A program made the translations under genes and the position numbers. From contig NC_059346.1 in NCBI RefSeq assembly GCF_019703515.2, positions 54,673,501 through 54,737,500 of the forward strand: a DNA stretch of 64,000 nucleotides. Direction: 5' to 3'. Under the pieces are notes generated by a model that was given only the letters and a program-made list of their open reading frames with translations, had not been told where the DNA came from and did not search any database. This DNA comes from Myxocyprinus asiaticus (Eukaryota; Chordata; Actinopteri; Cypriniformes; Catostomidae). The stretch's first letter is position 1. Each line of letters opens with the position of its first letter. Below are positions 33,071-44,952 of this stretch, in pieces.

Positions 33071-33353
33071 TTAAAGCTGAAGGGTGTAATTTCTGCGCCA
33101 CAGAATCGAACTGAACAAAAAATACACCTTGTTTTCAAACAGCCTTCTGAATACGCCATTCCATCTGCCATTGATCAAACAAACAGATTGTACCGCCCCC
33201 CACTCATGGCACGGGTCAAGTCAATGTTGTTGAGTCGGGCTGGACAGGTCGCTCAAAACAAAAAAAATCATTATTATAGAGCCTCACAGACTCTGTGATT
33301 TACTTTCTTACAGCTGTCTCTGTATATAAAGAAGTTACACGTTTCAGCTTTAA
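33071..33353. repeat. TTAA-ended MITE (copy 2 of 3)
   Basis: TTAAAGCTGAAGGGTGTAATT at the left and GTTACACGTTTCAGCTTTAA at the right are inverted partners ending in TTAA. 283 bp, non-coding. Confidence 0.75.
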
Positions 33354-33513
33354 GGTCCACTGTGAGAAGTTTAGAATGTAGTTCGATGGCCAAGAACATT
33401 ATCATGTCTCCTTATCCTTAAATAAGCTGCAAAAAATGTTTCTTCACCATTAAGGCTGAACTTAGAGGCCAGGAATTTTAAAAAGATTGTTGTAGAAATC
33501 TCAGAGCTCATAT

Positions 33514-33740
33514 TAACCCTGTTGAAAAGACCAGCATTTCTGGTCACCAGCATGTTGTCCTTTTGGAAAGATCATGCCAGTTGACTTGCATTTTTTGCTG
33601 AACATCATGGCTGTGCTGGTCCTCCAGTTAGACCAGCACCAAACCAGCGTTAACTAGCAAAAAAAAAAAAAAAACATTTTGAACCAGCATGGAACTTCAT
33701 GCTAGTCTACATGGGCCTTTTCAGAATGGCAAGCATCAGT
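33514..33740. repeat. Palindromic ACCAGC-rich MITE, internally shortened
   Basis: It opens CCCTGTTGAAAAGACCAGC and ends CATGGGCCTTTTCAGAATGG. Internal CCAGTTAGACCAGCACC and AACCAGCGTTAACTAGC match the full copy at 2437-2722. A poly-A run replaces part of the centre. A further left-end fragment (CCCTGCTGAAAAGACCAGC) is at 34020-34095. Confidence 0.7.
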
Positions 33741-34097
33741 GTTTATATATGGGTTAAAACAAGAAACTGTTTTTGGTCTACACTAGGCAAATACCTAGTG
33801 GCCTATTTTTCACAAGCTATGATCAAACCATACACTTGTGGTGAGTCGTTGTGTAGTCAACAGAGTCATTAAGATGCCTCCATTAGATAAATAACCTTCC
33901 CACCAGTGAAGGGATTTGGAACTGCTGACTAGTTACATGTTGGTGCATTTTTTTAAATATACCTTTAGAAAATTCAACATTCCAAAAAACACATTAAAGT
34001 AAACAAACCTGATCTGACGCCCTGTTTTAAGACAGAAAATCCCTGCTGAAAAGACCAGCATTGCTGGTCACCAGCTTATGTTCTGTTTTGGGTGCTA

Positions 34098-34615
34098 TTC
34101 TGTTGCTATGCACTTGCCAAGCTGTTCATTAACAATGAACAATATATATTTTAAAGCATTTATTAATCTTAGGTAATGTTAATTTATAAAAATAAAATAA
34201 AAATGTTAATGTCAATGTTAGTTCATAGTGCATTAACTAATGTATACAACTTTTAATTAAACAAATATTATTAGTATATGATGAAATTAACATCTAAAAG
34301 TATTGTGTATTGTTAGTTCATGTTATCTAATGTTAACAAATACAGCCTTATTGTAAAGTGTTGCCATTTTTATAGCATTTATTAATCTTGGTCAATGGTA
34401 GATCTACAATTGTTCATTCTAGATCATTTTAGTTCATAATGCATTAACTAATGTTTACATATACCATTTATTCATATGTTCCACTAGTATATGTTGGAAA
34501 TAACATTAACTGAGATAAATGTGTGCTGTAAGTGTTGTTCACTGTTAGTTTATATTAACTAATGTAGTTTACTAATTTTAACAAATGCAACCTTATTTTA
34601 AAGTGTTCCTGATAT
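34098..34615. repeat. Two tandem units of the GTTAATGTTAG repeat
   Basis: Each unit runs from AACAATGAACAATATAT / TAGCATTTATTAATCTT through ATTAACTAATGT to CAGCCTTATTGTAAAGTGTT or CAACCTTATTTTAAAGTGTT. A complete copy with inverted ends is at 50438-50668. Confidence 0.6.
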
Positions 34616-34795
34616 TTTGTGGTGTTAATGTATGTAAACTAAAACTATACTAAAACTAAATAAAAACTAAAAAGAGACAATTTTAAAATGTAAAAACAAA
34701 ATAAAAACTATTTATGCTCAATTAAAACGAACTAAAAATGAAACTAAAATTGAAAACTAAATAAAAACTAATGAAAAACTATAATAACCCTGCTA

Positions 34796-34925
34796 TGGTG
34801 ATGTTATGCAGTTGCCAAGATGTTATGGGTGTTTGCTATGCTGTTACCAAAGTGTTCTGGGAGGTTCCTGTGGTGTTGCTATGCAGTTGCCAAGGTGTTC
34901 TGAGTGGTTGCTAGGGTGTTGCCTC
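34796..34925. repeat. Minisatellite-like GTTGCyArGGTGTTCTG repeats
   Basis: Degenerate iterations: GCAGTTGCCAAGATGTTATG, GCTGTTACCAAAGTGTTCTG, GCAGTTGCCAAGGTGTTCTG, GGTTGCTAGGGTGTTG. Same family as 21290-21420. Confidence 0.65.
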
Positions 34926-35000
34926 CTAGATACCAAGTCTTTATGATATTCTGCTCCCTAGATATGGCTCGAGTTGTCTTTCAGTTTCAGTGTCTAGGGG

Positions 35001-35042
<42 letters not shown>
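35001..35042. repeat. (CA)n(TA)n microsatellite
   Basis: A pure CA run is followed by a pure TA run. Confidence 0.95.
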
Positions 35043-35204
35043 GAAATAGCACACATAGTCATTGCATACTTGTCCACAACAAGTCAAATGATTTGTGAAA
35101 ATGCAAGTGCAGTTTTGCACATGTTTGTTTTTACAAACTGAGCTACAAACTGAAATTATATAATTTATCTTATCTTATCTTTTCTTACCTTAACTTACCT
35201 TACC

Positions 35205-35361
35205 CAGGGTTGGGGAGTAACTGAATACATGTAATCCAAAGTATTTAGAATACGTTACTGACCTTGAGTAATCTAACTGAATACGTTACAAATTACTTTT
35301 TACAGCATGTAATCTGTAATCTGTAGTGGAATACATTTCAAAAGTAACCCTCACAACCCTG
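35205..35361. repeat. Short MITE with CAGGGTTGG ends and 8-bp duplication
   Basis: CAGGGTTGGGGAGTAACTG at the left and AAGTAACCCTCACAACCCTG at the right. ACCTTACC flanks both sides (35197-35204 and 35362-35369), the hAT length, although the surroundings are themselves CTTACCTTAC repeats, which weakens that test. Short relative of 14693-16090. Confidence 0.65.
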
Positions 35362-35369
35362 ACCTTACC

Positions 35370-36942
35370 TTACCTTATATTATATTATATTATAGAAGTT
35401 GTATTTAATCTGGAATATTCCTTTAAAATGCTTAAAGGAGAACAAATATATACAGTATATTCACTTGAAATCCCTCGAAATCATTAGGCTGAGGCATATG
35501 TTGACTGATCTATACAGGTTCTGGGTTGAGGAAAGTTCTACTCAATTAACTGTACTAACACTACAGTCCTAATGCCTGTTCACACCTGGCTGAAATGGCA
35601 CACTTGGGCTCAATCACAAAAGAACACTTTCTTCCCTTCATGTGCCATAGAACAGCAGAGGTCTGTAATGTTCAGGAAGCACATTTGGCTTTTATTTGAA
35701 TATCTATAAATTGTGAAAATGAATGCCTGTGTGTTTATATATGCATGGGGTTCCAGGCAGTGAGAGACTACAGCTCTGTTGCCAGCTGTGCTCTTGTTAG
35801 TGTCTCTCAGTCCACTCCACATGGTTATGTCAGCACCTCATTCGGGTGGGTTCCTGAGGTCTGTGCAGAGATTGAAAGAGGAGAGGCGCAGAAAGAGTAA
35901 TCAATCTCGTCTGGAGTCTACACTTATCTATTTGTATCTGGAATTCAGTGTGCTGTGATGGTTTACATTAGCAGTGCACACTCTTTGGCTTGGGTTATTT
36001 AAAAGGGTCATATCATAAAGAATCAAATTGCCCTTGATCTTTTGAAAAAAAAAAAAAAGGAAAAAAAAAAAGTATTTTACTGTAAAACAAATTTTCACTT
36101 TCAAAATGTAAGACTTTCATTTAAAAAAGAAGAAAAAAATGCCATTTATTGACGCTACACAGCAAAATCTCATTTCGCTCTGTACTTCTACAATGTTTGA
36201 TATTGGAATTAAATGAACACATAACTGCTCACATTTACATCAACTACGCCTTTTGGCCTGCCCAGTCGTGGTGTAGTAAAATTTAAAAACACCAGAAGAA
36301 CTAACAATAAGAGTAATATGTGTAAAAGTTTAACAAAACTTGCTGTTTCATGCTCTGAAATCCAACATTAGCAAAGAGTGGCCGGCTTTTCGGTCTGATC
36401 TTAATGGTTTATGCAGCTCATTTCAGCAGATTGTTTTGTGAATGTGTCATTATGTGATGCAGGCTTTTGTACAAAAAGACAGTTATTGAAGATGGGGCAG
36501 GTAAAAAAAAAATATTGAACTCGACAGAAAACCCGCTGTTTGTGAGTATATAAGCGTTGTTCGTCATTTGACAGAGATCATTGACATTCACAGAGTCCTA
36601 CAGCCACATCAAAAATTTATAAAAAGATCAGGGAGAGGGTGTAAATGGTCAGAAAAAATAAATAAATCTGAATGTTGACATGAAACAACTCACCTTGTCT
36701 CATAGATCATCATAATAGTTCGAGATAATAGGCTCGTACTAAAACATAGGCCTTTTACTCCAATATAGAAACATTTGTGAATCAGCGAACGCTGTTATTA
36801 CGATTTTTCCTAAGTTTAACCCCAAACCTAAACCTTAACATGAGTTGCTGTACCAAGGAGAATAGAAAAACGTTGGGCTTTTGAATGTGTTCTTACGATT
36901 TTTCCTAAATTTAACACCTAAACTAAACCCTAAACCTTAATT
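35370..36942. other. Gene-free stretch
   Basis: A poly-A/G tract (36045-36073) and a tandem echo of TTACGATTTTTCCTAA with AACCTAAACC near 36797-36935 are the only textures. No supported gene. Confidence 0.4.
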
Positions 36943-37279
36943 TTAAAGCTGAAGGGTGCAACTTTTTCGGTGTTAAAATACTTTTCCCTATCCCAGCTTA
37001 ATATCCAGACAACTATAAGTAAGCCATTCATAGGTACATTTTCTTGAAAACTGTAAACATTGTGTCTTTGTGGTGCTATGAAAATTCCTCTGATTGAGTG
37101 ACCCGTCTCATGAGACATAACAACATTGACTCGACCAATGGCGTAAGTTGGGGGTGGGACTATGTTTGTTTGATCAATATAAGACAAGTGGTGTGGACAA
37201 GTGGTTGAACAATGTTTATTTTTGCAATTCCGTTCGATGGCGCTAGTAGCGCAGAAATTATTACACACTGCAGCTTTAA
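36943..37279. repeat. TTAA-ended MITE (copy 3 of 3)
   Basis: TTAAAGCTGAAGGGTGCAACT on the left and TTACACACTGCAGCTTTAA on the right, inverted, outermost TTAA. 337 bp. It shares CTGTAAACATTGTG and TTTGTGGTGCTATG with the copy at 18173. Confidence 0.75.
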
Positions 37280-37955
37280 TAGGAAAACAATTTACCACGG
37301 AGGAAAGAAATCACTGGGGTTTGGAACCAGACGAGGGAAGCATATCTCAGGTTATTGACATATATCAGTCATTTTTATTCCATAAATAAATATGGAGTAA
37401 CTAAATTTTTTTCTTAAAATAAAGAATTGGATAGAAGGCTCACTTAAATTTGATACCTGTATTGTATCGATCTGAAATTTGGTTTGTTGGAGTCTTGGGG
37501 AATAAAATAACACCTTTTTGTATGACCCAAGTTGTCTGATATTTCACGATTTCACCATCTCATTTGAATTATTACGCATTGTGTGGGGGATGACTTGACC
37601 TAGACCCATGCTCGAGTCAACCACACATAAGTACTATTCGTAAATGTTCAGAGCATGCATACTACCCTTAACCCTTCTATTCTGTTCAAGAAGGGCAGCT
37701 TACTTAACTGTTCGCAGCCATTTTAGGCCAGAAACAGTAATGATAATGACAATATGAGAATGTCTCATGTATTGGGGCAGATTGCTGCCATCTGGTGAAG
37801 AAAAAAAAAACATGACTTGAAAATCATGTTATAACAATAATAGCCAGTAGATGGCTGTAGTGTTCCATGTAGCTACCTTCTCTTTAGTAATTCTAAATTT
37901 GATTGCAAGGCATGCATTTGGATATATATACATTTACTTTGTTCTTTGTGCTCTG

Positions 37956-38016
37956 TGTGTGTGTGTGTATTGTTGTTGTTGTTCTGCCTTCTGGCTGTGT
38001 TGGTCTAACCCATTTA

Positions 38017-38050
<34 letters not shown>
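37956..38050. repeat. (TG)n / (TTG)n low-complexity cluster
   Basis: TGTGTGTGTG at 37956, TTGTTGTTGTTG at 37969 and a long TG run at 38021-38048; further short TG runs to 38155. The cysteine/valine-rich frames here are artefacts. Confidence 0.9.
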
Positions 38051-38051
<1 letters not shown>

Positions 38052-38765
38052 ATGTTATGCATTGTGGCTGATTTATAGATTTTATATGACAAAATTCAAA
38101 AGTTATAGCATTACCAGTTATTTTTTTGTGTGTGTTTGTGTGTATGTGTGTGTTTTGCACTCTGCATGTTGTATAGTCTCACTCCTTCATTTCTGTGTGT
38201 GTTTGTTCTGCATTGAGGCTTTTTTAAAAATGTCATTTGACAAATAAAATAAAAATTACTCTTTCGCATTCATTTCCTATGGTTGTTCAATTTTTACCAC
38301 AAATAGTAAAGGCGTTGCTCTCTCTCTTTTGTTTTATGACCACTTAAACATTTCGAATAAAGTCCCAAAAAAATTGTGTGTTCAGATGGAAAGTAGTGGA
38401 AAAGTCACTAAGTCTTGTACTGCTCAGATTCCTCAAAGGAAATTATTTTTATTACATTAGAAAAATTGATTTCAGTCAAAAATGTCCAAACAGTATAGGA
38501 AGGTTAATATAGTTGGAGACAGTTTCTTTATTAGACATTATTAAAATGCCCTCTGGAATAACTGATTCCGGTTAAAGGCGGCATTCTGCATTCAAATATT
38601 GATTTATTTATTTACATTGTATAATGCCCGCTAAACTGTATAATTGACCGCTATACCAGGCAACCGATTTTCTCATACAGCTTCTGTGCTAGTTTCATAT
38701 CTCTCATATATATCACTCTGCAGTCTTGTTCTTCTCACATATTAACAAATAATTTTGACTGAATG

Positions 38766-38768
<3 letters not shown>

Positions 38769-38815
<47 letters not shown>
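38769..38815. repeat. (TA)n microsatellite
   Basis: A pure alternating TA run of about 45 bp. Confidence 0.95.
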
Positions 38816-38819
<4 letters not shown>

Positions 38820-40073
38820 ATAAGTAGCTGTGTAATAAGTGGGATATTGTACATACAGCCAGTGATTACTGCAAAATAAACCCTTTCAAGGTGATGCAAG
38901 ATCTCTGCTTTGTGTCAGGATCTGACCACCCTGTCTGGTTACTTTGCGATAATGACTGCCCGTGCATTATCCCTTGGTAATTTATGAGGCACCAACTCCA
39001 GAACCAAATCAGTTTGTGATGTAGAATGTTTGGTGTGAATTCCCTGTATGCTGTATCAACATATAATGATAAAATAAAGTGTCTTTGCGCTGTGCACATT
39101 ATGTTAGTGCAAGACTGAGAGTCAATGGTGTACAATGGAACATCAATTTCAGTGATATAGCTGCATTGTTGAATTGCAGCCCTATGGCTCATCCTTTCAC
39201 AAGAAATCTGTCTTGTAAACTGAGCTGACTGGCCAGTTATGACCTCAGCATGCAAGAATGAGTTCTCAGCCCAGACCTGCTTTAAACCAGCACAGCCTGC
39301 CAGAGAAACTGAGACTCATTATCACCGTCCCTGAGCAACATAAGCACAGTGGGTGGAGTCGAGGAAATAAGCCCTAGCCTCTACAAGAAGGAATCATTCA
39401 TAGTCAATGTGGGAAGCAGCAGTGCTGTGTGTACATCCAAGTTCCCAAGAAAGCGAGACCACAGATAGGGTAATAGGGCAAGTTGTCACAAAGAAAAACT
39501 AAATAGTCATAAGTTTAATTACCAAAATGCTTTTTGTGGAGTTCAGAAGTGTTGTTCTGTACTAAAAATTATATTATCAGCATAATCTGAGTGAAAATTT
39601 TAATTGGAATATGAAAATGAATTTCAGAATTTCATATTATTTGGGTCTTCCATTTGCTTTAATGACAGCATGCACTCGAACTGGCATGGACTTAACAAGT
39701 TTGATGATCCAGCATGATTTGAGAATGTTCCACAGAGAATCTTGTGTGCTTCAATGGAAGCAAGAATATTTGACCTTTTGTACAAAGAATTTAACATAAC
39801 CAATGCCACAAATTTGCTTATTTGATAGTAAGCTAGAAATCAATCTTCATTTTACATCATAAAATTACTTTGTTTTAAAATTTCAAAATCCTAAAACTTT
39901 TTGTTTATTTCCAGGTTTAAATTATATTTTCAATCTGGCCAATGTGGATATTGGAATCCTGCTGGGACTCAAACATTTAGTTCAAAACTGTCATAATTTA
40001 GCATTATTTTTGTGAATTGTGTACTTCAAATTAAATCCATACAGAAGTCTGATGAAATGGGCATATGAGCACA
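38816..40073. other. Gene-free stretch
   Basis: Single-copy-looking DNA between the TA run and the Tc1 element. Open frames at 38866-39255 (minus) and 39611-39799 lack any recognisable domain. Confidence 0.35.
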
Positions 40074-40075
40074 TA

Positions 40076-41656
40076 CAGGTGCATCTCAATAAATTAGAAT
40101 GTCGTGGAAAAGTTCATTTATTTCAGTAATTCAACTCAAATTGTGAAACTCGTGTATTAAATAAATTCAGTGCACACAGACTGAAGTAGTTTAAGTCTTT
40201 GGTTCTTTTAATTGTGATGATTTTGGCTCACATTTAACAAAAACCCACCAATTCACTATCTCAAAAAATTAGAATATGGTGACATGCCAATCAGCTAATC
40301 AACTCAAAACACCTGCAAAGATTTCCTGAGCCTTCAAAATGGTCTCTCAGTTTGGTTCACTAGGCTACACAATCATGGGGAAGACTGCTGATCTGACAGT
40401 TGTCCAGAAGACAATCATTGACACCCTTCATAAGGAGGGAAGCCACAAACATTCATTGCCAAAGAAGCTGGCTGTTCACAGAGTGCTATATCCAAGCATG
40501 TTAACAGAAAGTTGAGTGGAAGGAAAAAGTGTGGAAGAAAAAGATGCACAACCAACCCGAGAGAACCGCAGCCTTATGGTTGTCAAGCAAAACTGATTCA
40601 AGAATTTGGGTGAACTTCACAAGGAATGGACTGAGGCTGGGGTCAAGGCATCAAGAGCCACCACACACAGACATGTCAAGGAATTTGGCTACAGTTGTCG
40701 TATTCCTCTTGTTAAGCCACTCCTGAACCACAGACAACGTCAGAGGCATCTTACCTGGGCTAAGGAGAAGAAGAACTGGACTGTTGCCCAGTGTTCCAAA
40801 GTCCTCTTTTCAGATGAGAGCAAGTTTTGTATTTCATTTGGAAACCAAGGTCCTAGAGTCTGGAGGAAGGGTGGAGAAGCTCATAGCCCAAGTTGCTTGA
40901 AGTCCAGTGTTAAGTTTCCACAGTCTGTGATGATCTGGGGTGCAATGTCATCTGCTGGTGTTGGTCCATTGTGTTTTTTGAAAACCAAAGTCACTGCACC
41001 CGTTTACCAAGAACTTTTGAAGCACTTCATGCTTCCTTCTGCTGACCAGCTTTTTAAAGATGCTGATTTCATTTTCCAGCAGGATTTGGCACCTGCCCAC
41101 ACTGCCAAAAGCACCAAAAGTTGGTTAAATGACCATGGTGTTGGTGTGATTGACTGGCCAGCAAACTCACCAGACCTGAACCCCATAGAGAATCTATGGG
41201 GTATTGTCAAGAGGAAAATGAGAAACAAGAGACCAAACAATGCAGATGAGCTGAAGGCCACTGTCAAAGAAACCTGGGCTTCCATACCACCTCAGCAGTG
41301 CCACAAACTGATCACCTCCGTGCCACGCCGAATTGAGGCAGTAATTAAAGCAAAAGGAGCCCCTACCAAGTATTGAGTACATATACAGTAAATGAACATA
41401 CTTTCCAGAAGGCCAACAATTCACTAAAAATGTTTTTTTTATTGGTCTTATGATGTATTCTAATTTTTTGAGATAGTGAATTGGTGGGTTTTTGTTAAAT
41501 GTGAGCCAAAATCATCACAATTAAAAGAAACAAAGACTTAAACTACTTCAGTCTGTGTGCATTGAATTTATTTAATACACGAGTTTCACAATTTGAGTTG
41601 AATTACTGAAATAAATGAACTTTTCCACGACATTCTAATTTATTGAGATGCACCTG
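40076..41656 (+). mobile_element. Tc1-like transposon with 201-bp terminal inverted repeats
   Basis: It begins CAGGTGCATCTCAATAAATT and ends AATTTATTGAGATGCACCTG, with TA on both sides (40074-40075 and 41657-41658). The inverted repeats span 40076-40276 and 41456-41656, almost identical by eye over 201 bp, which suggests recent insertion or a low decay rate. Total 1581 bp, a normal autonomous Tc1 length. The transposase is damaged only in its N-terminal half. Right next to it (41690) lies another Tc1-family relic. Confidence 0.9.
40339..41376 (+). pseudogene. Tc1-like transposase, N-terminal half frame-broken
   Basis: Cut-and-paste DD34E transposase. From ATG at 40339 the frame opens MVSQFGSLGYTIMGK but is disrupted in the helix-turn-helix region (stop at 40513-40515 in that frame, a frameshift near 40556). 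A TGA at 40594-40596 replaces a sense codon before LGELHKEW. From 40606 the frame is open to TGA-free TATTGA at 41373-41376. It contains FSDESKFCISFG (first D), VMIWGAMSS, FQQDLAPAHTAKST (second D) and SPDLNPIENLWGIVK (E), so the catalytic triad is intact. The C terminus KGAPTKY is normal. The product would lack DNA binding, so this copy is probably not autonomous. Confidence 0.85.
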
Positions 41657-41689
41657 TATAAATACTGTGTGTGTGTTAGGTTTGGGTGG

Positions 41690-42249
41690 TTTACGGACCA
41701 AGCGACCTTCTTCCACTGCTCAAAGGTCCAGTTCCGACGTTCATGTGCTCATAGGTGCTTTCAACGGTGGACAGGGGTCATGCGCAGCAGGGTGCGATGC
41801 ATTGTGTGTTGTGACACATTCCTCCCATAACCATTATCTGTGACTAGTGCCACAGTAGACCTTCTGTCGGTTTGGACCAGAAGGGATAGCCTTCTTTGCC
41901 CTCACGCATCAATGAGCTTTGGACGCCCAACACCCTGTCACTGGTTTGTGGTTTGTCACTCCTCGGACCACTGTCGGTAGGTAATCACCACTGCTGACCG
42001 GGAGCACTCCACAAGCCTTGCCATTTCAGAGATGCTCTGACCCAGTTGTCTGGCCATAACAATTTATGACTCAGGTCAACTCAGGTCTTTACTCCTGCCC
42101 ATTTGTCCTGCATTTAATACGTTGACTACGAGAACAGATTGTTCGCTTACCATCTAATCTACCCAGACCTTGACATGTGGCCTTGCTCGGAGATGATCAA
42201 CATTATTCATTTCACCTGTGAGTGGTCATAATGTTTTGGCTCATCAGTA
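41690..42249 (-). mobile_element. Tc1-like relic, 5'-truncated (copy C)
   Basis: Same family as 30270-31295: ACCAAGCGACCTTCTTCCAC at the left, CACCCTGTCACTGGTTTGTG, CTCTGACCCAGTTGTCTGGCC and the right terminal repeat AATGTTTTGGCTCATCAGTA. The catalytic half to the left is absent. The break lies about 33 bp from the intact Tc1 element at 40076-41656, so the two events may be related. No continuous frame. Confidence 0.75.
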
Positions 42250-44009
42250 TACACACACAATTATAGTTCATATATTTAAGCAAATATGCACGTACATATT
42301 CAAATAGTATTTGGGAAAATATATGTATGAAAACAGACATTTTTGTAGTATTTAGAAATATACTGTATTTTGCATATATGTACAAGTATGTGATGTTTTT
42401 ATATCAGCGAAACCCAAACATGAACATATTTTATATATGTGTTCTGCATATATTGCCATGTATCAGATTTCTGTATGGGAAATTCCAACATACTCATATT
42501 TTTGTAACAAGTAAACATTATTATGAATGTAGATATTAACCAAAAGGTGTTCTTTGGACAAGGGTGTTTTTCATAAATGTCAGGGGAGACTGTCACATGT
42601 ATTTTAAATTTTATACAATTAATTAATTGCAAATTATGTTGGCCAAATTAGCATTTGCTATTTTGTGTGTTACCGTTTACATGTCTGCTGTTTCATGAAC
42701 TGTTCTCAGATAATTGTTTTACTATTTAAATTTAGCTGAAAAGCCATCAAATACCTTATAATAGGCAATTTAATGGCATCTCGTACTTACCCCATTCGGT
42801 GTGACCTGTTCCCATTGATAAATGTGACTGTGTTAAATGAAAGGTATCTCGTTTTTCCTGGGATAAAATGGACACGCGAAATATATTTTGTGCAGGCAAA
42901 ACTTAAGGTATGTGTCTATACAGAAATTGACTTTCATAAACCTTTTAATATACCTACCCTGAGAAATATTCACTGGAGTAAAGAAATGTGACAACTAGCC
43001 TCAGTCTCCCCTATATTTTAATTTCATCACATGGTCTTAATACCTTTCCGTAATGTGTCAAGATTTATTTAGTGCACTTTACATAATAGACAGCTCAAAT
43101 GGGCCTTTAAATAAAACAATTTGATGGTTTGGCTGTTGTAAATGGAGCCATCAAGACAGCAGTATAAATTAACATCTGTGTCTGTTGTGTTTTGAAGGTG
43201 ACCACAATGTAAAAAGCTAAATATATATGGAAATAGCTCCTTAGCATTAAAAGCTCTCTGAACCTCTCTGTGGTTTCAATGAATGACGTAAAGAAATGTG
43301 TCCTTAGAGACTGTCCATTTAGCCTGATGCATCAGTATATAGGTACAGAGCAGAATGCATCTTTCTTATTACCCATTAACAACACAATGGGAGGGACGAA
43401 AGACATTGTCAAGACGTCAGGTTACATTAACTAGCCTTTTAACAATAGGAATCCATATAAACAGTAAAAAGACTGGACTCTAGCAAGACAAAAGATCTCT
43501 AGACATAACTGAAACGCAAGAATATTAAGCAAACACGTGAACATCAATTAAATACACAAAAAGGCCATTTTGTTTACTCTTGTAAAGAGCTGCCTCACAT
43601 TATGAACAGTAAAAGGGCGCCACCTACTGCCCACAAGCCTTCATAATTCACAGAGGAGCAACTTCTGTGCACACGATTCATTTACACTAAGAAAACTTCA
43701 ACTTAAGACTTTATTAGACGACTTCAGCTTTTAAATCATTAGCTTTAAATATAAAAAATATTTTCCATTTACAAAACTTTAAGCTGATTAAAGGTGCATT
43801 CAGTTTTATTCTCGAGTCGTATGTTGTAGAAATTGTAGAAACGCACTATTCGCAGTTATCCATGACGGTCCAATTACATTGTGATAAAACGAGTAATATT
43901 CGGCTTGTCATATCTCAACATGCAGCACCATTTGTAGAAAAGGAGCCTTTTCTCCAAGACCGATATTACTTCGTCTTCCATTGAGTGGTAGGCTTGGAAG
44001 TTCACCCAA
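42250..44009. other. Gene-free stretch downstream of ccnb1
   Basis: AT-rich, with a partial MITE at 43788-43990 (TTAAAGGTGCATTCAG end). An open frame at 42773-42991 has no recognisable domain. Nothing else supported. Confidence 0.4.
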
Positions 44010-44440
44010 AAATTAATCATTTTTCATGCTATCCCAGATGTGTACGATTTTAACACAAATGAAGATTTTCCAGAACCTCAACTTTGTAGGTCCATACAAT
44101 TCAGGTGAAGGGGTTGACCAAACCTCTGAAGCATAAAAAAAAAAAAAATTCATGGGACTCCAGTGGTTTAATATAGATCTTGTGACCCAATCACTTTGGG
44201 TGAGAAATAGATCAATATTTCAGTCCCTTTTTCCTATACATCTAAGTGAGGATTTATAGTGGGAGAAAAAAAATAAATATTGACCCATTTCCTCACCCAC
44301 ACCCATCACATTGCTTCTGAAGACAATTAAGCTGCTGGAGAGGCAATTTAAGCTTCTAAAAGGTAGGATAGCATTCACTTGCATTGTGAAGACCAGAACC
44401 GAGATGTTCTAAAATCTTCAGTTATGGGATGCAGTGTAGA
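44010..44440. repeat. Diverged palindromic MITE (GTTCACCCAAAA family)
   Basis: TTCACCCAAAAATTAATCAT, CATGCTATCCCAGATGTGTA, GACTCCAGTGGTTTAATATA and GGTGAGAAATAGATCAATAT, then the inverted arm AGGATTTATAGTGGGAG, CTCACCCACACCCATCAC and GCTTCTGAAGACAATTAAG. It matches the complete element at 48866-49541 but its outer right end is lost. Confidence 0.65.
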
Positions 44441-44770
44441 GAATTCATTTAGTTTCTCTACAGCCAAGACAAACTGTGCTTTTAAATGAGCAAGATGCTT
44501 ACTAGCCTCTATGGCAGAGGAGATAATTTGTCATGGCAGAGTTGTAAACTAACACCATAAACTTAAACCCTTATAGGCCTCATTAACTTCCTTTGCATCG
44601 ATTACAGCACATTTGGAAATGCCACAAAGATGGTCAATAAAGCTCCCCATGCATTGGGCCAGAATATACCATTAAAATAAAATCACCATGAATGCAACTG
44701 CGGCACTTTGCATGACCGTTCAAAAAAAAAAAAACCATACAAACGGGAGACAAGTTAAGACTTCTAAAAT

Positions 44771-44776
44771 GTTTAT
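44771..44776 (-). other. Poly(A) signal of ccnb1
   Basis: AATAAA on the minus strand (in TCAAATAAACATTTT), about 180 bp after the stop codon, giving a 3' UTR near 200 nt. Confidence 0.7.
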
Positions 44777-44952
44777 TTGAATTCAAAAAATGTACAAGGT
44801 TGCATAAACTCTTGGAACATGGCAGTGCAGGAGAAAAACCTGTAAAATCATTCCTCAAAAGAAATTAAAATTTGAACAGTAAAAGCATGCATAAGTTACA
44901 ATTTTTACATGGCAGCACACAGTGCTCAAGTCTCTTCAGAAATAACCCCACA

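Noticed and set aside
37851..38247. Open frames rich in cysteine and valine
   Set aside because: They are translations of TG/TTG microsatellites with no domain or conserved start.
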